NCBI GenBank assembly: GCA_013396655.1
Contig: WBMV01000146.1
Span: 45,477-109,476 of the forward strand
DNA: 64,000 bases
Source of the DNA: Campylorhamphus procurvoides
Taxonomy: Eukaryota; Chordata; Aves; Passeriformes; Dendrocolaptidae
Direction: 5' to 3'
Within the stretch, counting starts at the first letter, position 1, and each line of letters starts with the position of its first letter. Positions 31,901-43,900 of this stretch are shown in pieces. The translations under genes and the position numbers were made by a program. The notes beneath the pieces were generated by a model that searched no databases, was not told the DNA's origin, and worked only from the letters and a program-made list of their open reading frames with translations.

Positions 31901-34900
31901 GATCTCTGTTACAGTTCCTGGCTGGGCTGAGTTTGCAGGGACTCTGTGCTGCTTGTTTTGAATTATCTGACTCATTACGGTCTTTCAGATTCTCCAGACT
32001 TTTTTAAAATTGAAAATAAGCAATTTCTAACTAAGATAAGCTTAGGATGCTCACTGTTAAAGAGGGAAGTTCTGCCTTTTACTTGTTTACTCTGCTGTCT
32101 TTAAATACAGTCATCCTTCTGTAAAGAACTGACCTTTCTATGGGTACAGGAGGTATTCTAGAGGAGAATACTTTTGCAGGTAGCCAATTTAATATTTAAT
32201 GAAGACTGAAAACTCGCATGGATCCCTTTTAGTATGAAAAAGTCACCCTAGTGCTGCTATAACCTCTTCTCTAAGTTACAGAAACCTCTGCCTCGCCCCG
32301 TGCGAAGCTTCAGCTTTTGGAGACGCAGACTTTGGGTGTTGCAGAGGTGCAGAACTGCAGTGGGTGTTGCTGCCGTGCCCGGTGCCGTGCCCTGTGCCCT
32401 GCCCTGCCTCCCCACCCCGCTCCCAGCGCTGTTCCCTGCCCCATCCCGCATCCATCATCCCTTGCCCGTCCTTACCGCGGGGCACGTCCACCTGGTGTCC
32501 CCTGCCCACGCTCTGCCAGTAGCTCAGCAGCCGCTCCTGCTCCTCGTCCTCCATGCGCTCTGCCGCCTCCTCCTCCAGCGAGCTGCCGTGGCTGTGGTAC
32601 GCCGAGTCGGGGCTCTCCTCCAGCCCGTCCAGCTCCTCCAGCGTGATCGCCGCGGGCCCCGCGCCCCCCATGCGGCACCCGCCCGTCTCCATCGCTGCGG
32701 GATCGCCCCCGCACCCGCCCGGCCCCGCTTTATCGGGATCGCCCTGCCCGGACCCGCCTCTGCCCGCCCCGCGCCGGGGCAGGGCCGTGGGAGGGTGGCA
32801 CGGACGGTGAGGGATTAGATAGACTGGATGGATTGATGGAGGGAGGGAAGGAGGGAGCACGCCCGGTCCCCGCACACAGCCAGCGCCACTTTCCTCGACA
32901 GCCCCCCGTGCTGTAGGGTCCGAGCAGTGCCAAACTTACACGAGTTCCTGCTATCCATGTGTTTTCACTCATTCCCTCTTTCCCAGCTGTTCTCTTCATC
33001 ATTTATTTTCCTCACTGTGCTTCATGTGCTATTTGTCCTTCTTTATTATGACTTTATTTTAATGTGGTTATTCAAACCACACTTTAAAGACAGATCATTT
33101 TATTCAGGAGTTCTGCGAGGTCTTTCCAAGCTGATTCCAGTTAGAGTGCAAAAGCCACAGGATATTTTATTACTGAAGTCCAGCTTTGAAAGTTTTGAAC
33201 TGCAGAATGTTGCCCTTGCTGAGAGAAGGCTTTGTGAGTGCGAGGGGGATGAGGAACCCTGCTTGGGATGGTTATGGCAATTAAAGAGGAGCTGGGTTTC
33301 CATCAGGGGTCTCTGGAGCACGTGGCTCTATGTGTAGTTGCCTTTCATTCCAAATTTAAAGTGAAATGAGTGTTGTGGCCCTTTTTGTACCGGCAGGAAA
33401 GGGGAATCTCGGGGCATTTAGGCTTTTAGAATAATAGGAAACACTCCCCTCCCGTGCTCTGTTGGTGCTTACAGGAGAAGCCAGAGGTTAGAGATGGGGC
33501 TCTAGGGTGTGCCTGTTGACTCTGTGATGTGATGCTTGATCTGCACCCCCCACTTTTTTCCCAGTTTCTGGTCAGGACCTTTCTCCTAGGCTCAGCTTTG
33601 GTTACCCCACCCCAGGGGCTGAGCCTGTTGTTACAGTGAACTATTAATTGGCTCAGAAGTAAGAACTGCAAGTCCTGACTGTGCCCCTGACAGCACAGAC
33701 CACAATCCTGCTGTTCCTATAAAGTGCTCCTTTGGGAATTTGCAAATGGAGGAACATCTCTCAGTGGGAATGGCCTGGGCAGGATGTTTGCAGAGCAGTG
33801 GTTGCAGGAAGTGAGGCACAGCCCCACCGTGGGGTGTTTGCCTCTTGGCTGGGGGTGGTGAATCAGCACAGCACACTGAGCTGGAATTCAGTGGGAAGGC
33901 AAATCCCTGGGGAGGGCTGGGTTTGAGTGGCTGGCCGTGTGCTGATGTGATTTCACGGTCAGCTGCCTGTGGGCAGAGCTCCACAGCCCCAGCTCCTCCT
34001 GCCACAGAGCCAGCTGAGCCTCCCTGGGCAGCAGTGCCATGGGCAGGGACCCCAGGGCAGGCACAGGGGACATCCAGCCACCCACGGGTTCCTTCCATGG
34101 CACACAGCTCCATGGTGTGCCTGAGGAATTCCCCATGTCCTTCTGGAAGTTGGGTTGTTCCTACCAAGTGAGGGCACCCTGGCTCTTGGAGATTTCTTCA
34201 GCAAACTGTTATTTCTGAGAAGAAGTGACTTTTTGAGGCAACGTGTGGAGGTTCTTCCTCTGCCTGTCCTGCAGGAATAATTCTAGCACTTTCTCGTGGA
34301 AAACAGTCCCAACTCTTGTGTTCAGGTTCTAGTGATGAAAATTAATCACTTAAAGGAAGTTCTTTCTGTTCAGAGGGTTGTCAAGCATCGTTGCTGGAGA
34401 AGAGAGAAGAAAAGAAAATGGAAAAAACAGCAACCAAAGAAATTGTTTAAAATCAAAGTGTTTAAAATCTCAGAAATTATCACAAATTTCTCTATTTGTA
34501 AAATAATTTGAAAAATTCCACAAAGCATTGTGTGAGAAAGAGAGGAATTTAAAACTGTGTTTTAAAGATCCATCTGTACAAATTATTCCCTATTTAATTT
34601 GTCTCTGATTTTGACAAGTTTAACAGTTGCTGCATTTGATGGAGTACTGAAGGTGTGTCATGGCCTGCATTTGGACACTGCTCAGATAACAGAGTAGCTC
34701 GTTGTTACTGGAGGTGAACAAAGCTGATTTTTGCTGTATTTGTTGTTTTTTCACCAAACTTGTTAATTTTGTGTATAAACAGCCGCTCTTGAGACAACAT
34801 GGTTTTAGTAGTGCTGTGTTCTTGGTGCTTTCCTGGCAGTCATATCTCTGCTTAGAACAGAGGAGCTAATATTCTGCCTTAAAAATTAAGGATTTGAGAC

Positions 34901-37900
34901 ATCCTCAGTGGAATGCTCCTTTCTGTCCCGTGGCAAAGGGCTGACAGTCACTCTTACTGAATGGCATGCTGACGTAGAGAAGCCACTTTTTTCTTACAAC
35001 TTCTTAAGTGACAGGAAAATTGGTCTTGTTGAAATTAGTCAAAAAGTAGAAACTGTAGTTTTTCTTGTTTTATATCTTTTAAGACTAAAAAATGCTGCAA
35101 CAGGAGAAAACTCCGATGTTAGAAGAGGACAAAGTGTTGGATGTTTTGATGGATCTCAGCTTCCAGGGGAGAATGGTGAATATTCAGTGTGTAACAGGTC
35201 CCTGTGAGACTGTGGAGGGTCTGAGTGAGTTAATATGAGCTTGGAACAAAACTTTGAGCAGTGCCAAGGTCATTACTGGGCTGGTCACTATTGGGTTTGG
35301 AAAATGGCAACATCAGCTTAGAAACACCGTGTCCTGCTGTGTCCCTGTTGTTTTCCTTTTGTTACTGGCAAGGTGAGAAGTGGCAGTAGAAAGCTCAACC
35401 AAAATAGCACTTTTCTCCCTGGGTTAGAGTTTGTTTGTCAGGACTCTGAAGTGTTACAGGGAGAACAACTAAAGCTGAACTCCAGACAGAGCTCCAGAGC
35501 CTTCCTCAGCTGGGAGAGACTAAACACGGTTTGTTCCTGGGACTTCCTTCTGGAAGTTACTTTTGGGAATGCTGGGTTACAGCACGGGCACTCCTCAAGG
35601 TATCACACTTTGTGAACCCCAACCTTCCTGGTTTCAGTCCCAAAACAAGGCAGAGAATGCTCTAGATCATCATCTGACCTTCCCTGGAGCCCTGCAAGGC
35701 CCTGGTTGCTTTCGTGCCTTCCTGCAGGATCTGTTTGCTCTCCCTTAGGACAGCATGTGTTGGGATCCTCGGGGTGAATGCACCTCCTGAGCTGGCAGAG
35801 CTAGGAGAAGTCTCCCCTTGCCCTGTTGTGTCTTCCTTCACTCTCTTCCTTGAAAATGTGGGGCAGGGCAGGAGCACTGTGATGTCCCTGTGGTGCATGG
35901 CCACAACACAGCTCTGCTTGTGCTCTGAAGCTGCTTGTGTTACCTCTCTGCTCCTGGACTGAGTGGTCCCACTGAGACAGAGCAGTGTGCTGGGGGCACA
36001 TCAACACTGCCACACAGCCATGGCTGTGGTGGGGCCTCGTGGGCAGTGAGGGCTCATTTCCTTCACACCAGTTCAGCTCCTGCCCCAGCACGGTGGGAAG
36101 GGCTCTGTGGAAGTCTTCCAGGCCACACTGGATGGGGCTTGGGGCAACCTGGGCTGGTGGGAGGTGTCCCTGCCCATGGCAGGGATGGCACTGGGTGGGC
36201 TTTAAGGTCCCTGCCAGCCCAAAGCAGTCTGTGATTCCATACTGGGCATTGAAAATGCTGGGTCTGTGGGAGCTGGGGAAGCAGCAGAAGGGGATGAAGG
36301 GAGGGGCAGCTCTATTTCAGCCCAGTGTGGTGTGTAAGACCCAGCTGGGTCTGTCAGTGGAGGCTGGTTGTGCTGTGGACCTTTGGAGCCCTGGGTCTGT
36401 GAAGGTGCAACCTGCTTAGTGGCTGGTTTCTCCAACCCCTCCTTCTCTACTTGGGAACAAGTGCCACAAAACCAGTTATTTATGTGTGTTTTCCTTTGGG
36501 AAAGAACCCTTCAAATCTTGAATAAAATAATTAGGCCAGGGCATTAGTTTAGAGCCGTTGGTTTTTATTGTGCCAACAGAAAACAGATTAAAAGCAATTT
36601 TTTGTGAGGTGTAGCTGGCACAGCCTCAGTTCTTTGTCTTGTAACACAAGTCCTCAGCTCCAAAAACAGGTTCTAAGCTCACCTTGGGTACAAGCTCCAG
36701 GAGCTCACTGTGGTTTGCTGTGGGAGATACCTCAGAGCATAAAAGATCTTTGTGTTCTTGGCAAGTCGAGTGCAGAGTGGGATAACTCTGCCAATTGTCT
36801 TTTATGTGCTGACTGTAAATCTGTCAGCTCTGCGGGCTCCACTCAGTGTTCTGTAGAAAGCCACGAGTCCTCCTGAGCCATTAATTGGAATGAATTGGGC
36901 GGCTCTGTTTGTGAAATGGGGAACGTGACACTGCCATGTTTTGGAAAGATTGAGGGGACTTTTTCAGAAGTATTATCTTTTTAATTAAAAATAAAGGTAT
37001 GGAGGCAAGATAAATGTACTGCCTGAGCGGAGCCTGCTCCTGTGTCTCTCCTAAGTAGGTTATGTTTACTGTTCCCTGTTAGTTTTGAAGCTCCAGGTGA
37101 CTGGATCCCGCTGTCTTTCATAACAGTCAGCCTGGGTTTGTTTTGCAGAAGGTGATTAAATCAGACAGGGGTGTACATTGAGCAAACGGAGACAATATCA
37201 TTTTCTGACACCTTATAAACTAGGTCAAGGGATGAAACACTAAAGTACATGTAATGAGAATTTCTTTTCAAAAAAACAGCTCTGCAACAAGTATGGGAAA
37301 TAATAAACCAGTGGTGAACTCTTGTACTTAGTGGGCATTACTCTTTAATGGAAATATTAATTGCTTTTCTAGAGGAACATTCGTATTCAGGCTGACTTCA
37401 TTTCCACTACTTGAAACATAGTTTAAACTTCACCTTTGCCATTTCAAGTGTCCTTGTGTCCAACTGTTAAGGGTTTGATGGGAGGGCAGTGAGCTATTCC
37501 AGTGGTATCCATTCAGATAAAAAGCTGAGTTATTCCTTGCATGGTCAGCATCTCTCTTTATTTTGTAGATACCTGTTTCTGTGAGCTGGCACAGACATTC
37601 CTGTCTCTGCCTGTTAAAGGGACTGTCACCATTAGCCTGTACCATTAGACTGTCACCTGTACAGCCTGGCTTGAAAAACAACAGCACAATGACAAACTCT
37701 TTGGTAAACACAAAGCTCTGGATTTTAAACTGCTAAAACCAAACCGTATCTTTGCTTTTGTCCTCATGAGTAAGAGAAACAAATTCCTTATACATTCAGC
37801 CTTCCCTGTCCCTTGGTGAATGCTTTTGACTGTATTTTAAGAAAACATCATTTGGTTTCTTTTTTTTCCCCCCTTTTCTTCAGAAATTCGTGACACTCTT

Positions 37901-40900
37901 GTAGCTTCCAGTTGATGTTTGCCTGTTGTTGGTGTTTGTGGCTTGTTTGGCCCAATGAATCCATTAGCCTAAATTAGAAGGAATGCCTCAGGATGGAGCA
38001 TCTTGCTTTGCTTTACCTGGGAGTGTGTGAGGCCATGGCTGAGGTTCCCTGGGGACACAGGAGAACCTGGAAATGGGGTTGGAAGTGCCTGGGAACGCTG
38101 TGACCTCAGGTGGGTGTTCAGTGCCCAAAGCTGGTCTGACTCCAGCATCCCAGGAGACATGGAGTGGGCAGTGAGGAGCTGTCCCAGGCCCAGAGTAAAG
38201 TCATGGAATGGTTTGGGTGGGAAGGGACCGCACAGCCCACCCAGTGCTACCCCTGCCATGGGCAGGGACACCTCCCACCAGCCCAGGGTGCTCCAAGCCC
38301 CGTCCAACCTGGCCTTGGACACTCCCAGGGATCCAGGGGCAGCCCCAGCTTCTCTGGGCACCCTGTGCCAGGGCCTGCCCACCCTCACAGGGAAGAGGAA
38401 CAACCTAAGATGCACAAAGGCACTCAGAAATCTGGCTCCATTTTTATGATTTCCCTTTATCTGCTGTAAGCTGCTTATCCTGCTGGCTCCAGTGTGCTGG
38501 TTTGGAATGACCTGTGGGCACGGAGTGGGCAGGGTGAAAATTCCCTGCCACGGTGCTCCCCCCATTTGGCTGGTGCTGTCACACGTTTTTCCTCACCTTT
38601 TAAAGTTCTCCTGCATTTCTGATTCTTTGGAGGATTAATGCTGCTGTAGTTGATGATGGCAATTATTCCCACTCCTTTTCTTTGGATATTAAATTAGGTT
38701 TAGATTAGGTATTAGGAAGAAATTGTTTACAATGAGGATGGGCAGGCCCTGGCACAGGGTGCCCAGAGAAGCTGTGGCTGCCCCTGGATCCCTGGGAGTG
38801 TCCAAGGCCAGGTTGGACGGGGCTTGGAGCACCCTGGGCTGGTGGGAGGCACTGATCTCTCTGTGAGCAGGGACAGCACCCAGGGAAGGGCTGGAGCTGT
38901 GCCAGGGCAGGGTCAGGGGGGATCTCAGGGAAAGGTCCTTCCCCCAGAGGGTGGTGGGCACTGCCCAGGCTCCCCAGGGCAGTGGGCACGGCCCCAAGGC
39001 TGCCAGAGCGCCAGGAGGGTTTGGATGATCCTCTGGGACACAGGGGGGGATTGTTGGGGTGTCTGTGCAGGGCCAGGGGTTGGAGTGGATGATCCTTGGG
39101 GGTCTCTTCTACCTCAGGATATTCCATGATTATGTGAGGGTGCCCCTGCCCATGGCAGGGAATTGGAATGAGAGGAGCTTTAAGGTCCCTTCCAACCCAA
39201 ACCATTCTGGGATCCAGTTTTGTTTTTCTCCTCACAAGCTCCAGGCTCTCTTGGATCAATGTTGGAGGCCTGAATTAGGCCTGGTTTTATTGGTTTAGTT
39301 GGATGATTTTCAGTGGGCTGAAGGGACACTAAAGGGATTAGGAATTTGTTCCATTATAGCCCTCTTAGTGCTGGGCAGCTGTGCTGGTGCTGGAGTGGCT
39401 GGAAAACTTGGGAAACATGGTGTGCATGGCAGCAGGCACAGGGAACTGCCTGGGAGCCTTTGGGCAAGCCTCTTGTGGTGCACCAGGATGTTTTTGGTGC
39501 CAGTGGCCAAGGGGGCCAACAGGTTGTAAACAGTGTTTGTGGGACAAATCTGATTACTGCGATTATGGCCAAGGCAGGGCTCATGCAAAGCTAAGTCTGT
39601 GGAAAAATCCTGGCCACCTAAGGCTGAGAAACAAAGAGGAAAAACAGGATTAAGATGCATTAGTGCAGGTTATTCTCCTGGCTGCACCGATGTGGAAAGC
39701 AGGTACATGTGATGTGTGAAAACAAAGTGTGTTTTGGTGTGGATTCTGAAGGGAACGGGACACGCTGCTGTGCTGGCTGCTCTGCCCGTGCTCATTCCTC
39801 TGTGCTGGCATCTCCCAGCTCCCATCCCTTCCACACACAACTTTCTAAACTCTTGGCCAGTCCTTCAGCTGATTTAGTCTTCTTGAAGAGAAATACAGGT
39901 GTTCCTGTGCCCGAAATGCCATTGAAGTTCATGTGACCAGTGAGAAAGGGAGCTGCAGCCTGAGATCCAGGCCCAGCTGTCCATCCCTTTGCTTTGCCTT
40001 TCTGCCTGGTCAGTCCTTGTGCCATGACAGATCTCAGTGTGTGCTTCCCCTTCTCGGTTCCTGGGTGGGTACAGGTTCTCTTGGAGGCAGGAGGGTGTTT
40101 GTGGAAAGGAGGCACAGATCCTCAGGGAACCAAGGCCCAAGTTGTGTTTTGGTTGCAGGTGCTCGAGGCATTCACTGGCCGCCTGACCAGATTGGGAGTT
40201 CTAACCAGGAAGGACATTCCCAACCTGACCAAGTACCAGATCATCCTGGCAAGAGATCAGTACAGGAAAAACCCATCTTCACAACATGTGGTAAGTGTCT
40301 TTTATTTATCTCATGTCACTGAAGTTGTGAACAAATGGTAATAATTCAGAGTTACAAAATTTCCTGAGACATTGTAAGTACATTTCTGGTTTTAGCCCTG
40401 GAATAAAATATCATGGAATCATAGCATGGTTTGGGTTGGAAGGGACTTTAAAGATCATCTATGAAATCTGTAAGGTATTCCTCATTTCTTGATGGTAATA
40501 TAGGAAAGTTAAGGAAAAGGTAAAGAATTTCCCAAGTGAAATTGTTTTGAGGACTTAGATTCTACTCACAGCAAAGTTTATGCTTTCCCCTCAAAGCTAC
40601 AGTCCTGCTTCTGTGTTTCTGTACCTTGTCATGGAATGGTCAAATTTTATAATCTTAAAGAACATTGCCAAAAAAATACTGTATGCCTTAAAAGGAACAT
40701 TGGGAAATCCCCTTTACAGTAAGCAAGGCAACCTTCCTGCCTTAATTCCATAGCCTGGGTAGGTGTGCCACAAGTCCCTTGTTTTGCCAAATCTGGGTGG
40801 ATGGATGGTTCAGCTCTCAGAGTTTGATGATGTTTAGATGAGCTAATCTTAGATTAGTTTAGATGAGCTAATCTCGGGAGATAATACAGGTGTCTTGGAG

Positions 40901-43900
40901 AGCATTTTGGAGGTGGAAAAGAATTGTCTTCATTGGTCATCGTGAAATCTGTTCCTTGAGGGTTGTGAGAGACAAACTACTCACAGGGCATCAGCTGGGG
41001 CTTTGGCTCTGCTTCCCAGACACCAGCCTGGCTTTTGTCAGGAAGTGCAGTGTGATTCCTGCTCCTTAGCCACTTCCTAACCTAGTGATGAGCCTGTTTT
41101 CTTCCACAGGGAATCCATCCGGGCGTCATTGAAGGAGACTTTGCCCTGTGTATCAGTTTATACCATGGTTATGAGCTGCTGCTGCAGATGGGATTACGGT
41201 CGTTATTTATCTACCTTTGGGGAATTATGGATGGATCCAAAGGTGAGGTGTCCTCAGAAACATCCTTCCTTTCATTCCACTCCTTCCATTTCATTTGCCT
41301 CGTCTCTATGGCTGCTTTTGCACCAAACAACTCAGGGAATAAATGGGCTGCAAATGGAATCGGTGTTTTATTCCCTTCATCCCAACTGGAAATATATTAG
41401 CAGTGTTAAAGATAGATAAAGATATATTTGGGAAAGCAGCTGAAATCCTGAGCTATTCCAACTCTTTCCGAAGGGTTTACCCGTACGAAGAACGAGCTGG
41501 GGCGTAACGAGGACTTCATGAAGCTCTACCAGCACCTCCGAGACATGTTCTCAGACACTCCTGTGGCCCCAGAGAGTGGAGGTGTTTGCAGGAGTGCAGC
41601 AGGTCAGGATTTCCTGCACAGGGACAGAGGATTCCTGTTTAATAGTTGTGCTACACTTGTCTACTACTCTTTATTCCAGGTTGGCTTCCCATCTCTCACT
41701 CCCCCTCTCTCTTCCCTCTGTGGTTTTAGCTCCTTTCAAACAAGGTTTTCTATGTTTGAAGTTTTAAATTTAATTTAAAATCAAGGTTAAAATATTACGT
41801 TTTTACTCGATGTCTCTTCTTGTGTGACTGTAACAAAATTAACAGCCCTTTCTCAAAAACTTGGGTTTAACAAATGTGCTTGTGTCAGCAGTTTATTAAT
41901 TTATTTAGGTTGATGCCATTAGAATTAGTGTCAGGAATTTGTGTGTCTGACTTGGATAATTACAGTGGGAGCAAATGAAGTTCATTAAACCTTCCTGCTT
42001 GTTGCAGGTTTACTTATGCCTTTCACTGCTTTATTTCCTTTGCAGTGTTGGATAAGAAAAAGGAATTCATCTACAGCCATCCAAAATTAAGGAAACTGGA
42101 GGAAATCGTAATAGAACACTTCCAATCCTGGAAAAAGGGATGTTCTGGTAAGTATCCACAACTCCAGAAGTATCTGACCAGTAGAGCCTGGGGATGGAGA
42201 CAAGTGATATCCTACTGATTTATTTCTTGATATTTGCTAATCTGTATGTTTGTGTAATCTTCTGTGTGGAAAAGTCCTCTCTAGAAGAGCTTTACTATGA
42301 GATTTCTGTAGGATAAAACGTTCTCTGAGTTCTCATTATTAATTTGTTATAAAATGCTCTAACAGCTGAGTAGAACAGTCATGGTAAACTCACTCCTAGT
42401 GTCTCACAGTCTGTTCTGGAGCCTTCCCTCAGGGCACTGCTACCTTTGCCTCCTGCAGAGTTAGGTGAGCATACATGAGGATAAAAGTTGTGATATCCAG
42501 CCCAAGGGCAGGAATTACAAACTTGGAGACATCAGTTAGAAGTTTCAAACCCTCAGCTGCATTCACCTGTCTCTCATTCCTTTTCATCCTGATGAAGACA
42601 TTATTCAGATCCCTCTGGTTTTGGGAAGTTTCAGCTTCTTGATCCAGTTCTTGCAGGCAAACTCTAAGTACACACACATACAAGTAGCTGCACCCTAAAT
42701 TCTGCTCTGGAGCCCAGCAAGGGAGAATGGAGCCTACAGTGGTGTCCTGATTCCTCCCTCCAGACAGGAATTGTCATGAGTCTGTCAGTAAACCTGGAGT
42801 ACTTGTTATCATTCCATACATTATGCAAATACCACTGCTGCATCAGAAGGCTCCAAAGGAAAAGCCTAAATCATTGTGGGAGCAGTGGGACACAGACTCA
42901 GCATTTGCTTTGGGAACTCAGGCAAGTGTGTGGTATATCCAGGGAAAAAATCCACAGGCAAACAATGCCCTGAACTTACTCTGCCTTGTTCCAGTTATGC
43001 ATCACTGAACTACTCTGAGTCATAATTCACTGTGTTCATGCCTGTGTAAGTTTTAAAATCAAAAACTTAATTCTGCAAAGTATTTTCCTTGAAAACCTCT
43101 ATATTTGAGATTGAAGAGTGTCCATGTCCTGTGTCATTGGTCATTGGCCAGGTTGGATGGGGCTTGGAGCACCCTGGGCTGGTGGGAGGTGTCCCTGCCA
43201 TGGCAAGGGTGGCACTGGGTGAGCTTTGAGGTCCTTCCAACCCAAACCAGTCAGTGATTCTGTTTGGAACAGCCATAGAATTGCTAAGATTGAAAAAGCC
43301 CTCTAAGATCATCGAGTCCAACCACTGACCCAGCACCACCACGTCCCCAAGTGGTGCATCCACAGGCCTTTTGAGCACTGCCAGGGATGGTGATTCCACC
43401 CTTCCCTAGGCAGCCTCTTCAGGGCCTGGCCAGAAGAACAGAGTCTTGAACTTCATTCCAAGACACTTGCCATCCAGCCTGAGCTTTCCCAGGTAACATT
43501 AGTGATGGTACCTCAGATGTAAGACATTCTCACCATGTTTGTGTCAGTTCCAAAGAGGAATGTTTCTAGGAGATGTATCTTGGAGCATTTTCTGTCTGTT
43601 TTCTCATTGAGTAAGATGAGAGCTGTGAATGTGTAACTTGTGGGGTGCCCTGTCCTTTTTTGTTGGTAATTCTGTAAAAATCATGCTTCTTTCTGGAATC
43701 CAGCAGAGCAGGACGGGAGTGACAGCCCATGTGGGGACACCAGGGTGATGATCTTCTCCTCGTTCCGGGACAGTGTGCAGGAGATTGCAGAGATGCTGTC
43801 CCGGCTCCGCCCGGCTGTGCGGGCCATGATGTTCGTGGGACACTCCACAGGGAAGAGCAGCAAAGGCTTCACACAGAAGGAGCAGCTGGAGGTACCTCAG

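Larger units (their letters stand above)
22617..40158. other. FANCM intron 4 (17.5 kb), host of a nested gene
   Basis: The intron is bounded by the exon 4 donor gtgagt and the exon 5 acceptor ggttgcag. It contains the minus-strand SOUL-family gene (26808-32692), several CR1 copies and a MIR-like SINE. I see nothing gene-like in 22617-26800 or 33400-40158 beyond repeats and AT-rich unique sequence. Confidence 0.85.

Noticed and set aside
32927..33337. 136-codon plus-strand frame with a hydrophobic N-terminus, divergent from the SOUL promoter
   Set aside because: The hydrophobicity comes from T-rich sequence; there is no recognisable domain or good start context.
33631..34167. 178-codon minus-strand frame in FANCM intron 4
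   Set aside because: GC-rich composition, no homology recognised, and no splice connection to the nested SOUL gene.
42429..42683. 84-codon open frame on the minus strand in FANCM intron 8 with a protein-like composition
   Set aside because: No recognised family, no splice or promoter context, and a length expected by chance in 64 kb.
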